Assembly (NCBI GenBank): GCA_947471105.1
Contig: CANIYB010000072.1
Coordinates: 1-9,697 of the forward strand
Source of the DNA: Cytophagaceae bacterium
GTDB taxonomy: Bacteria > Bacteroidota > Bacteroidia > Cytophagales > Spirosomataceae
DNA: 9,697 bases
Direction: 5' to 3'
Position 1 is the first letter of the stretch; each line of letters starts with the position of its first letter. The notes beneath the pieces were generated by a model that was given only the letters and a program-made list of their open reading frames with translations, was not told the origin of the DNA and ran no database searches. Below, piece after piece: positions 1-6,933 of the stretch. The position numbers and the translations under genes are program-made.

Positions 1-2
1 CG

Positions 3-770
3 ATGGATTCACATAATTGCCAACGCCTTGTTGTCAAAATTAATGGGGTCGATATGGTCAAAAATGAGGGAGATGTGCAGGCAGGTGGATTTGGTCCTTA
101 CCCCATCGGCTATGGCGCTTTAGTTCCTAAACGTGCGGAATGTACCAATTTGATTGTCCCTGTTTGTTTATCCGCCAGTCACATTGCCTATGGTTCCATT
201 CGGATGGAGCCGGTATTTATGGTATTAGGTCAAACTGCCGCTGTTGCCGCTGTTCAAGCCATTAAAAATGCTTGGGCTGTTCAAGAAGTTAAGGTCAGCG
301 ATATCCAACAAATTTTAAATCAAAATCCCTTGTTGGACGGAAGCAAACCTGAAGTTTTAGTCGATGATGCGCAAATGGCCCAAGTGACTAAAAGTGGAAA
401 TTGGACGAAAGAGGTTAATAAAAAAGGCTGTTATGGCTCTTCTTTGCTATTAACGAACCCAACAAACAATGAGGATTCGAAAGTCGTATTCAAATCGCCG
501 GATCCGTTGAATGGAAAGTATACCCTGTATTTTTATTTGCCAAACTTGGAGAATAACAGCACTATTTTTAATTGGGACATCAAGCAAGGTTCAAAAAAAT
601 CTACCATCCAAATCAAATTGGATGAATCTAAAAGCACTTTAAAAGGGGAATGGATTTCGCTTGGCGATTTTGATTTTAAAACTAAAAATAGGGCGGAGGC
701 CATTTTATATTCCAAAGGTGCGAATGGATTAGTTCCTGCCGATGCGATTTTGTGGGTACCTGTGAAATGA
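3..770 (+). CDS. FAD-dependent oxidoreductase with C-terminal golvesin/Xly-type domain (partial, 5' end outside window)
   Basis: This is the C-terminal 255 residues of a longer protein. The frame is open to the left edge, and the first Met (in MDSHNCQR) reads like an internal segment of the FAD_oxidored family, so it is not taken as the start. Visible residues 28-88 resemble the end of the flavin domain: GGFGPYPIGYGALVPKR, then GSIRMEPVFMVLGQTAA, a helix of the type that closes the FAD site. Residues about 130-255 form a separate beta-rich module (YTLYFYLP, GEWISLGDFDF, then PADAILWVPV at the end) that resembles the golvesin/xanthan-lyase carbohydrate-binding-like domain often attached to such oxidoreductases in Bacteroidota. 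The substrate is unknown; these proteins are often found with polysaccharide-degradation genes, but no such gene is visible here. Any signal peptide would be outside the window. A terminator follows the stop by one base. Family call is fairly sure; role is not. Confidence 0.8.
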   Translation: MDSHNCQRLVVKINGVDMVKNEGDVQAGGFGPYPIGYGALVPKRAECTNLIVPVCLSASHIAYGSIRMEPVFMVLGQTAAVAAVQAIKNAWAVQEVKVSDIQQILNQNPLLDGSKPEVLVDDAQMAQVTKSGNWTKEVNKKGCYGSSLLLTNPTNNEDSKVVFKSPDPLNGKYTLYFYLPNLENNSTIFNWDIKQGSKKSTIQIKLDESKSTLKGEWISLGDFDFKTKNRAEAILYSKGANGLVPADAILWVPVK

Positions 771-771
771 A

Positions 772-801
772 AAAACGTCGGAATTTTCCTTCCGACGTTT
801 T
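772..801. terminator. Bidirectional intrinsic terminator between convergent genes
   Basis: A perfect 12-bp stem, AAAACGTCGGAA (772-783) paired with TTCCGACGTTTT (790-801), encloses a 6-base loop. On the plus strand the hairpin is followed by TTTTAATTTT, and on the minus strand by a run of six T. It therefore can end the oxidoreductase transcript from the left and the exported-protein transcript (stop at 830) from the right. The placement between two convergent stops fits this exactly. Confidence 0.9.
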
Positions 802-829
802 AATTTTCAAACCTTAGGCGAATTGAATA

Positions 830-1678
830 TTACTCTACTTTTACTCTGCGAACGGCACCGTCGTTCGATTGTGTCACTCGGACAAAATATACACCTGGAC
901 CGGATTTCTTCACATCAATCTGTCCAAGGTATAAACCTGAAAAGTCCTTGATTTGTTCAGACGCAATTTCTTTTCCATTCACATCCGTCACCGAAATAGT
1001 TACATTTCCCTTTTCAGGGGCCTTAAAGCGAACATTTAATTTTCCATTGAAGGGTTTATTTGGGTAGGAAATCAAACCATTAATTGTTTTTGAGCCATTT
1101 AGCTGATTCTCAAAGCCCATTTTATTTCTGCCTCCCATTCTTCCAAATGCCATCCCACCTCTCATTCTTTTTCTGCCTTCCATAAAATTTCCAAATGGGG
1201 GAGGACCTTGCATGTCAAAATTTCTTTTTGGACCCATGTTAGTTTTACTCGAATCATTATCTCGTAAAATTAAAACGTCCGCAGGATTTCCACCTTTGTT
1301 CATTCTTCGGATAATCATTCTTCCTGCCCCAGGACCTCCGGGTCCTAAATCACCCCTAAAATCTTCTGTAATGATGTTTAACTCTTTTCCTTCTGGTCCT
1401 TTAAATTGAGGTCCTCCACCACGTCGATCGTCTTTATTGACCTCCACTCGAATAATTTTATTCTTACCTCCGCCAGTGGATATTTTCAAATCTAATGAAT
1501 CAGATAATTTTTTAATCTCAGCGTCCGCCTTTTGGATGTCGGAGTATTTTCTTTCAATCACTTTTTCTTTTCCATTCTCAATAACGACAATTTTTATCGT
1601 AGCTTCTTTTTTCGCTTCCTGGGCAAATGAACTGATGCCTAGCAACGTTATCAGTGAGGTTAACAATAAGTTTTTCAT
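830..1678 (-). CDS. Exported Gly/Arg/Met-rich protein with T9SS type A sorting domain
   Basis: The product has 282 residues. The start at 1678 is chosen because it gives a clean signal peptide (MKNLLLTSLITLLGISSFA, cleavage before Q20) and lies just downstream of a good promoter; the frame is open to an ATG at 1771, but that lies upstream of the promoter. Residues 21-80 are charged and mixed. Residues about 86-192 are low-complexity, rich in Gly, Arg, Met, Asn and Pro (RGGGPQFKGPEG, GPGGPGAGRMIIRRMNKGG, RKRMRGGMAFGRMGGRNKMG). Residues about 203-282 match the T9SS C-terminal sorting domain: YPNKPFNGKLNVRF, then GNVTISVTDVNGKEI, then GVYFVRVTQ and a basic end RRVKVE. The protein has no cysteine. 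It should cross the inner membrane by Sec and then be exported or surface-anchored by T9SS. No enzymatic motif is visible and the function is unknown. It is divergent from a two-component system that probably regulates it. Confidence 0.85.
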   Translation of the reverse strand: MKNLLLTSLITLLGISSFAQEAKKEATIKIVVIENGKEKVIERKYSDIQKADAEIKKLSDSLDLKISTGGGKNKIIRVEVNKDDRRGGGPQFKGPEGKELNIITEDFRGDLGPGGPGAGRMIIRRMNKGGNPADVLILRDNDSSKTNMGPKRNFDMQGPPPFGNFMEGRKRMRGGMAFGRMGGRNKMGFENQLNGSKTINGLISYPNKPFNGKLNVRFKAPEKGNVTISVTDVNGKEIASEQIKDFSGLYLGQIDVKKSGPGVYFVRVTQSNDGAVRRVKVE

Positions 1679-1701
1679 ACATTTTTGTTTTTGTTGTGCC
1701 G

Positions 1702-1731
1702 CAAACATACGAAATCCTTTTTGTTCAAAAA
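1702..1731 (-). promoter_or_regulatory. Bacteroidota-type promoter of the exported-protein gene
   Basis: Read on the minus strand, TATGTTTG (1709-1702) matches the Bacteroidota -7 consensus TAnnTTTG perfectly. A TTTTTG at 1731-1726 is a candidate -33 element with a 16-bp spacer, slightly short. Transcription would begin near 1697, giving a leader of about 20 bases that is A-rich and has no Shine-Dalgarno sequence. The position supports the 1678 start over the longer frame. Confidence 0.6.
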
Positions 1732-1750
1732 TGTTAAGAAATGTTAAGTT
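1721..1750. promoter_or_regulatory. Three tandem 10-bp repeats, candidate OmpR-family regulator binding site
   Basis: Three consecutive 10-mers share the core TGTT followed by A-rich bases: TTGTTCAAAA (1721-1730), ATGTTAAGAA (1731-1740) and ATGTTAAGTT (1741-1750). The last two are identical over eight bases, and the first matches the second at seven of ten. OmpR/PhoB-family regulators bind tandem direct repeats spaced by about one helical turn. The array covers the -33 element of the minus-strand promoter, as PhoB-type activator sites often do. The obvious candidate binder is the response regulator at 3619-4329; that link is inference. Confidence 0.5.
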
Positions 1751-1763
1751 GGGGCCCAACTTA
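1745..1763. repeat. 19-bp perfect palindrome in the divergent promoter region
   Basis: TAAGTTGGG (1745-1753) and CCCAACTTA (1755-1763) are exact reverse complements around a single central G at 1754. A one-base centre is too tight for an RNA hairpin without opening the inner pairs, so a dimeric protein operator is more natural than a terminator. It overlaps the third tandem repeat by six bases and lies just upstream of the kinase promoter. Confidence 0.6.
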
Positions 1764-1784
1764 TTTTTCATATCATTAAAGTTT

Positions 1785-1792
1785 TAAATTTG
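1785..1792 (+). promoter_or_regulatory. -7 box of the histidine kinase/response regulator operon
   Basis: TAAATTTG fits TAnnTTTG exactly and ends 16 bases before the kinase ATG, giving a leader of roughly 12 bases. No clear TTTG lies at -33; only a T-run (1764-1768) sits at about the right distance. A weak -33 is compatible with a promoter needing an activator, but this is not shown. Confidence 0.45.
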
Positions 1793-1808
1793 TAAGCTCG
1801 TTAATACC

Positions 1809-3629
1809 ATGACAAAGAAGAAAATCACCTTGATAATAAGTCTTATGTCCTTTGCCTTACTTGGCTTAGTGGCCTTTCAGGCTTATTGGCTAGGCTTTAT
1901 GATGGAAACCAAGAAGGAGCAATTTTCTTCAGATGTTCGTGGTTCTCTGGAACAGGTGGTTCGTAAACTGGAAAAGCAGGAATTAATTATTTTGGCTCAA
2001 AAGCAAAGAGATTTACAGGGCCAACAAGATAAACTAGCTTCAATGGCTAAAGAATTGAAAGCTAAGGGGAAAGTCAAAACACCTAAAAAAGACCTTGCTG
2101 AGGGATTAAATGCGGATCAATTAGCAGATAATTTTTCTCCAGATCATTTATTAAATCGTGAATTACAAAGGCAATTCCAATTGGAAATCCCTAACGATAT
2201 CGTCTATGTGCGCAAGTCTTTTGTTTTACCGAATGGCCAAATTGCCGAAATAACGGAAGAATATCAGGTCAATGGGGGACAAAATGAACTTAATCGGAGG
2301 TTAAGGGAGGAGCAACAATTAAATGAAATTTTTGGTGGCCCAAGACCCAAATCATTGAAAGAATTTAATCGACCGAATAAGAATAGAATGTTAAATCGAT
2401 TAAATAGAAGGCGATTAGAAAATAAAATAGCCACTGAAAAAACTTTTTCAGATCTGAAAAAACAAAATAAAATTGCTTCCAAAAAAGTCGAAGATGAAAA
2501 ACGGGCATTGCAAAAAGTCCTTCAGAAGACAGAAATGGCTAAAGAGGTTTTTGCCGATTTCCTTTTTAAAGAGCGGCCAATTGAACAGCGAGTAGCTCCT
2601 AAGTACATCGATAGTTTATTGGCCCGTGAGTTGAAAGGTAAAAATATTGACTTAAAATACGTTTTCGGAATAGGCTCGAATCAAAAAAAGAGTCAATATG
2701 TGTTCGCTTCTTCACCTATTTTGAAGAATCCAGAAATTCAATCAGCGACCTTTTTTACTCCGCTTTTTCCCAATGATTTGAAAAATTCAAACCAGTTGTT
2801 ACAGGTTTATTTCCCAGGACAGCAGGAGTTTATTTGGCAGACGATGGGCTTTAGTTTTTTGGGTTCAGCGTTGTTATTAATGATCATGATCGGTTGCTTT
2901 TACATCGCTGTTAATACCATTTTAAAGCAGAAGAAATTAGCGGAGGTGAAGAATGATTTTATCAATAACATGACGCACGAGTTCAAGACACCTATTTCTA
3001 CGATCTCTCTGGCGACCCAATTAATTCAAGAGGAAAGTGCTATTGCTAAAAATGAAACGATTCTACGTTATTTAGGAATCATTAAAGAAGAAAATATTCG
3101 ATTAGGCAATCAAGTAGAGCGCGTTTTACAGACCGCTCAAATGGAAAAAGAGGAAATTATTTTAAAGAAAAAAGAACTTGATATTCATAGCTTAATTCAG
3201 CATGTAGCTGACAATATCAATCCGATCATACATACCAATCAGGGCACTTTAATTTTGAATTTAGACGCTAGTCCTTCTCTTTTATTACTAGATGAGGTAC
3301 ATATTTCCAATGTGATTCATAATTTATTGGACAATGCGATCAAGTATAGTCCGAACCAATTGCATGTGGAAATTCAAACGGAATCCCAAGAAGGTCAGTT
3401 TGTGATCAAAATAAAAGATCAGGGAATTGGAATGGAAAAAAGTGTTCTTGAATCAGTTTTTGAGCCTTTTTATCGAGTACCTACGGGCAATATTCATAAC
3501 GTCAAGGGTTTTGGTTTAGGCCTAAGCTATGTCAAAAAGATTGTCGACGCCCATGGGGGAAAAGTAAAAGTAGAAAGCACATTGGGTGCTGGAAGTACAT
3601 TTATCATTTCGTTGCCTTATGGAAGTTAA
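1809..3629 (+). CDS. Two-component sensor histidine kinase (RprX-like) with large basic periplasmic domain
   Basis: A 606-residue membrane kinase that autophosphorylates on His and passes phosphate to the regulator encoded next. Transmembrane helices lie at about 7-29 and 345-369, leaving about 315 periplasmic residues. Of these, about 160-250 are strongly basic and helical, probably coiled coil (NRMLNRLNRRRLENK, then K/E-rich heptads). The segment YIDSLLARELKGKNIDLKYVFGI (267-289, here in parts) resembles a conserved pre-membrane module of Bacteroidota RprX-type kinases. No HAMP domain is evident. The HisKA H-box is NNMTHEFKTP with phosphoacceptor H390. The ATPase domain has an N-box (HNLLDNAIKYSP, 504-515), G1 (DQGIGM, 537-542), F-box (FEPF, 551-554) and G2 (GFGLGL, 567-572), so it looks fully active. 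The 3' end overlaps the regulator by 11 bp. The signal sensed is unknown. Confidence 0.92.
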   Translation: MTKKKITLIISLMSFALLGLVAFQAYWLGFMMETKKEQFSSDVRGSLEQVVRKLEKQELIILAQKQRDLQGQQDKLASMAKELKAKGKVKTPKKDLAEGLNADQLADNFSPDHLLNRELQRQFQLEIPNDIVYVRKSFVLPNGQIAEITEEYQVNGGQNELNRRLREEQQLNEIFGGPRPKSLKEFNRPNKNRMLNRLNRRRLENKIATEKTFSDLKKQNKIASKKVEDEKRALQKVLQKTEMAKEVFADFLFKERPIEQRVAPKYIDSLLARELKGKNIDLKYVFGIGSNQKKSQYVFASSPILKNPEIQSATFFTPLFPNDLKNSNQLLQVYFPGQQEFIWQTMGFSFLGSALLLMIMIGCFYIAVNTILKQKKLAEVKNDFINNMTHEFKTPISTISLATQLIQEESAIAKNETILRYLGIIKEENIRLGNQVERVLQTAQMEKEEIILKKKELDIHSLIQHVADNINPIIHTNQGTLILNLDASPSLLLLDEVHISNVIHNLLDNAIKYSPNQLHVEIQTESQEGQFVIKIKDQGIGMEKSVLESVFEPFYRVPTGNIHNVKGFGLGLSYVKKIVDAHGGKVKVESTLGAGSTFIISLPYGS

Positions 3630-4329
3630 TCATCAACCGAGAATTTTATTGGCCGAAGATGATCCCAATTTAGGATTATTGCTATCAGAATTTTTAAAGA
3701 AAAAGGGATTTGACGTTACTTGGGCTCAAAATGGGGACCAAGCGCTAGGATATTTTGTCGACGGTCAATTTGATTTATGTTTGTTGGACGTCATGATGCC
3801 CAAAAAAGATGGTTTTTCTTTAGCCAAAGATATACGAGCGAATCACCGTCAAGTGGCTATCATTTTTTTAACGGCTAAGGCGATGGAAGCAGACACTTTG
3901 CAGGGATTTAAATTAGGGGCAGATGATTATTTAACGAAGCCTTTTTCCATGGAAGTTTTGTTGGCCCGCATTCACGCCGTTTTACGTCGATCAGATTCTG
4001 ATAAAGTATTGCCAGCCTTGGCTGAACAAATACACCTAGGGCAGTATATTTTTTATCCGAACAAAATGCGCTTATCGCTGGGGGCGGTTGATCTAAAATT
4101 AACGCCTAAGGAAAATGATTTGATGAAACTGCTTTGTGAAAATTTAGGCCAACCGGTTAGTCGGAGTTTTGCCTTGAAATTAATATGGGGCGATGACACT
4201 TATTTTAACGCGCGCAGCATGGATGTATACATGACTAAATTGCGTAAAATTCTAAAGGATGATCCATCGGTCCAACTCATCAATTTGCATGGGGAAGGAT
4301 TCAGGCTGAGTGTAGATGGGTTTAATTAA
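3619..4329 (+). CDS. OmpR/PhoB-family DNA-binding response regulator (RprY-like)
   Basis: A 236-residue cytoplasmic transcription regulator partnered with the kinase just upstream. The start at 3619 is chosen because the receiver domain begins almost at once (QPRILLAEDD), and this ATG overlaps the kinase end by 11 bp, suggesting translational coupling; an in-frame ATG at 3586 would add 11 unrelated residues. The receiver domain (about 7-123) has the acidic pocket E13-D14-D15, phosphoacceptor D57 in LLDVMMP, T85 in FLTAK and K107 in TKPF. The winged-helix effector domain (about 136-232) contains LTPKENDLMKLL, the recognition-helix region ARSMDVYMTKLRKIL (198-212) and the hairpin HGEGFRL. All phosphotransfer residues are present. 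The tandem 10-bp repeats at 1721-1750 are a plausible target. The gene ends convergently against serS. Confidence 0.93.
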   Translation: MEVNHQPRILLAEDDPNLGLLLSEFLKKKGFDVTWAQNGDQALGYFVDGQFDLCLLDVMMPKKDGFSLAKDIRANHRQVAIIFLTAKAMEADTLQGFKLGADDYLTKPFSMEVLLARIHAVLRRSDSDKVLPALAEQIHLGQYIFYPNKMRLSLGAVDLKLTPKENDLMKLLCENLGQPVSRSFALKLIWGDDTYFNARSMDVYMTKLRKILKDDPSVQLINLHGEGFRLSVDGFN

Positions 4330-5593
4330 TGTGTGTAAATCCAGTATAAGGAACCAGGATTTCGGGGATTTTGATTCCATCCGGACCTTGGTTATTCTCT
4401 AATAACGCAGCTACAATTCTAGGAAGTGCTAAAGCTGAACCATTTAACGTGTGACAAAGAATTGATTTCCCCTCCACTTTAGTGCGCAATTTTAAACGGT
4501 TTGCTTGGAACGTTTCAAAATTTGAAACCGAACTTACCTCTAGCCAGCGATTTTGAGCTCCTGACCAAACTTCCATATCGTATGTTAGGGCTGAAGCAAA
4601 ACCCATGTCGCCCCCGCAAAGTCTCAAAACACGGTAATGCAGATTGAGTTTTTGTAATAAGCCTTGTACATGCAAGGACATCTCTTCTAATGCCTGGTAG
4701 GAAGTTTCAGGTTTATGGATTTGAACAATTTCAATTTTGTCGAATTGATGCAATCGGTTTAGGCCGCGTACATGTGCACCCCAAGATCCTGCCTCGCGAC
4801 GAAAACATGGCGTATGTCCTACGTTTTTGATCGGTAACTCTTTCTCATTAACGATGACATCACGGTATAAATTGGTAATGGGTACTTCTGCCGTCGGAAT
4901 TAAAAAAAGTCCTTCCTCTTTCGTTACGTACATTTGACCTTCTTTGTCGGGCAATTGGCCTGTTCCAAAACCTGAATCTTCATTTATTAAAATAGGAGGT
5001 TGGATTTCGTAATAGCCTACTTTAATGGCCTCGTCTAAGAAAAAATTAATCAAAGCTCTTTGTAACCTAGCGCCCTTTCCCTTGTAAACAGGAAAACCTG
5101 CACCCGTAATTTTATTACCTAAATCAAAATCAATGATGTCATATTTTTTAATCAAGTCCCAATGAGGTTGGGCGTCAGCTTCCATCTTGGGCAATGAGCC
5201 CCAAGTTAAAACTACCTCGTTCTCTTCTGCCGTTTTTCCTTCTGGAACGGAGCTATGTGGGAGATTGGGCAGGGTGACTAATAAGTCGAGCATTTGTTTT
5301 TCTGCCGCTTTTGCCGCCTCTTCTTTTTCTTTTATGGTTCCTTTTAACGCGGCTGTTTCTGCTCGTTTACCTTCTGCCAATTCTTTTTGGCCCGATTGCA
5401 TCAGCGTGCCAATTTCCTTTGCCGCCACATTCGATATCTCCAAAGCAGATTCTGCTTGTTGCAATAAGCTTTTTCGCTGGTCATCCATGGCAATCAATTG
5501 ACCCACAATGTCTGACGCGTTTGCCACATGCTTTTTTCTTAATCCCTGGATAGTGATTTCTGAATTTGCCCGAATGAAAGGAATGGTTAACAT
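4322..5593 (-). CDS. serS: Seryl-tRNA synthetase
   Basis: A 423-residue class II aminoacyl-tRNA synthetase that charges tRNA-Ser (and tRNA-Sec where present) with serine in the cytoplasm. Residues 1-110 form the N-terminal coiled-coil arm that contacts the long variable arm of the tRNA; the segment at 40-105 is rich in Ala, Lys and Glu as expected. The catalytic core has a TAE serine-site loop (234-236, in LIPTAEVPITNLY), motif 2 (FRREAGSWG, 264-272, then RGLNRLHQF) and motif 3 (NGSALALPR, 384-392). Length is normal for the family. The start MLTIPFIR is typical of Bacteroidota homologues. It is probably the last gene of a ribH-lysC-serS transcript, starting 10 bp after the lysC stop. Its stop shares a palindrome with the convergent regulator gene. 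Confidence 0.97.
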   Translation of the reverse strand: MLTIPFIRANSEITIQGLRKKHVANASDIVGQLIAMDDQRKSLLQQAESALEISNVAAKEIGTLMQSGQKELAEGKRAETAALKGTIKEKEEAAKAAEKQMLDLLVTLPNLPHSSVPEGKTAEENEVVLTWGSLPKMEADAQPHWDLIKKYDIIDFDLGNKITGAGFPVYKGKGARLQRALINFFLDEAIKVGYYEIQPPILINEDSGFGTGQLPDKEGQMYVTKEEGLFLIPTAEVPITNLYRDVIVNEKELPIKNVGHTPCFRREAGSWGAHVRGLNRLHQFDKIEIVQIHKPETSYQALEEMSLHVQGLLQKLNLHYRVLRLCGGDMGFASALTYDMEVWSGAQNRWLEVSSVSNFETFQANRLKLRTKVEGKSILCHTLNGSALALPRIVAALLENNQGPDGIKIPEILVPYTGFTHIN

Positions 5594-5603
5594 AGTTTTA
5601 TTT

Positions 5604-6923
5604 TTAAAAAAGTCCTTCGTTTAATGCATTTAAGGCATCATTTTTATGCTTTGCATCTACAAGTAAAGAAATATTATGTTCGGATGCACCATACGAGATC
5701 ATTCGGATTGGAATACTTTTAATGGCATCCAAAACTTTAATGGCAATGCCTTCTTTGTCTGCCCAAAAATTCCCCACGATGCAAATAATCACTTGGTCTT
5801 TATCCGGGTTTTCCAATTCAGCAAATTCCCTTAAATCACTCATGATGGCGTCTAAATGGGTCGTTTGGTCGATGGTCACAGAAACAGAAACCTCTGAAGT
5901 TGTAATCATATCCACCGGTGTTTTATATTTTTCAAATACTTCAAAAACACGTTTTAGGAATCCATAGGCATTCAACATTCGGGTGGAATGTATGTAAATG
6001 GCGGTAATGTTATCTTTGGCGGCAATGGCTTTTATTTCAATATCAGTTGATTTTTCAGAAATTAAAGTCCCAAATGCCGTGGGCTCCATCGTGTTTTTTA
6101 AGCGCACAGGAACCCCTTTCATTTTAGCCGGTGTAATCGTACTTGGATGAAGAATTTTTGCCCCAAAATAAGCTAGCTCAGCCGCTTCGGCAAAAGACAA
6201 TTCACGGATTGGAAATGTATTCTTCACAATTCGAGGATCATTGTTGTGCATTCCGTCGATGTCGGTCCAAATTTGTACCTCTTCGGCTTGAATGGCTCCG
6301 CCAATTAGGGATGCGGTATAATCGGAACCGCCACGTTTTAAATTGTCAACTTCCCCTGCAGGGTTTCTACAAATAAATCCTTGGGTGATAAAAATTTCTT
6401 TTCCTTTGTGTGGAGCTAATATTTCTGCAATATTTTTTTCTATTTTCCACATGATGGGCTCATTGTCTTCGTCGATCACCATGAAATCAAGGGCCGGCAA
6501 AAGCAATGAATCAACACCTTCTTCTTGCAGATAAGCTTCAAAAATCTGGGTGGATAAAAGTTCTCCTAAAGCCACCATTTCCTTTTCTTCTTTGATGGAG
6601 TAAGGGGTAATTTTGATCAGTTTATTTAGAAAATCAAATTCACGGTTGATGATTTCTTGGCCCGCGCTTTGTCCTTTTTCGGTCAGGTATAACTCACTTA
6701 TAAATGAATGATAATGTTCTTTTAAGAAAGTGGCTTTAGCTTCCGCTTCAGCGATGTTATTTGAAATGACTGACTCGGTAATGGATAACAATGCATTGGT
6801 GGTACCTGATAATGCGGAAAGCACCACAACTTTCGGTTGGCCATCCTCGGTGATTAGTTGGCGTATCGATTTCATTCTCTCGGGCTTCCCAACGGAAGTT
6901 CCTCCAAATTTCCAAACTTGCAT
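5604..6923 (-). CDS. lysC: Aspartate kinase, monofunctional
   Basis: A 439-residue cytoplasmic kinase that phosphorylates aspartate, the first step toward lysine, threonine, methionine and diaminopimelate. The N-terminal amino-acid-kinase domain starts with KFGGTSVG (5-12) and continues with a nucleotide/substrate loop RGGSDYTA (197-204) and WTDIDGMHNNDPRIV (219-233). Two ACT regulatory domains follow (about 305-370 and 376-439), expected to bind an end-product amino acid. There is no homoserine dehydrogenase domain, so it is not the bifunctional ThrA/MetL type. Length is close to E. coli LysC (449). Which end product inhibits it cannot be read from the sequence. It starts 10 bp after the ribH stop and ends 10 bp before serS, so co-transcription is very likely. 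Confidence 0.95.
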   Translation of the reverse strand: MQVWKFGGTSVGKPERMKSIRQLITEDGQPKVVVLSALSGTTNALLSITESVISNNIAEAEAKATFLKEHYHSFISELYLTEKGQSAGQEIINREFDFLNKLIKITPYSIKEEKEMVALGELLSTQIFEAYLQEEGVDSLLLPALDFMVIDEDNEPIMWKIEKNIAEILAPHKGKEIFITQGFICRNPAGEVDNLKRGGSDYTASLIGGAIQAEEVQIWTDIDGMHNNDPRIVKNTFPIRELSFAEAAELAYFGAKILHPSTITPAKMKGVPVRLKNTMEPTAFGTLISEKSTDIEIKAIAAKDNITAIYIHSTRMLNAYGFLKRVFEVFEKYKTPVDMITTSEVSVSVTIDQTTHLDAIMSDLREFAELENPDKDQVIICIVGNFWADKEGIAIKVLDAIKSIPIRMISYGASEHNISLLVDAKHKNDALNALNEGLF

Positions 6924-6933
6924 ATCGTAAAAA

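Noticed and set aside
1745..1763. The palindrome as an intrinsic terminator
   Set aside because: A one-base centre leaves a poor RNA loop, and it lies between divergent starts where no transcript is expected to end.
1679..1771. N-terminal extension of the exported protein by 31 residues from an ATG at 1771
   Set aside because: The extension lies upstream of and across the promoter and the repeats, and it would bury the signal peptide; the start at 1678 explains both.
1437..1787. Open frame of 116 codons on the plus strand, antisense to the exported-protein gene
   Set aside because: It lies opposite a well-supported gene and shows no recognisable domain; its composition mirrors the sense strand.
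3586..3618. Upstream in-frame ATG for the response regulator
   Set aside because: It adds 11 residues with no match to the receiver fold; the ATG at 3619 gives a normal N-terminus and a typical short overlap with the kinase.
5187..5553. Two overlapping open frames on the plus strand within serS
   Set aside because: Both are antisense to the coiled-coil coding region of serS and look like composition artefacts, with no plausible start context or domain.
5604..5612. Run of six T before the lysC stop as a programmed frameshift site
   Set aside because: It sits at the last codons of a full-length protein, where a shift would have no evident purpose.
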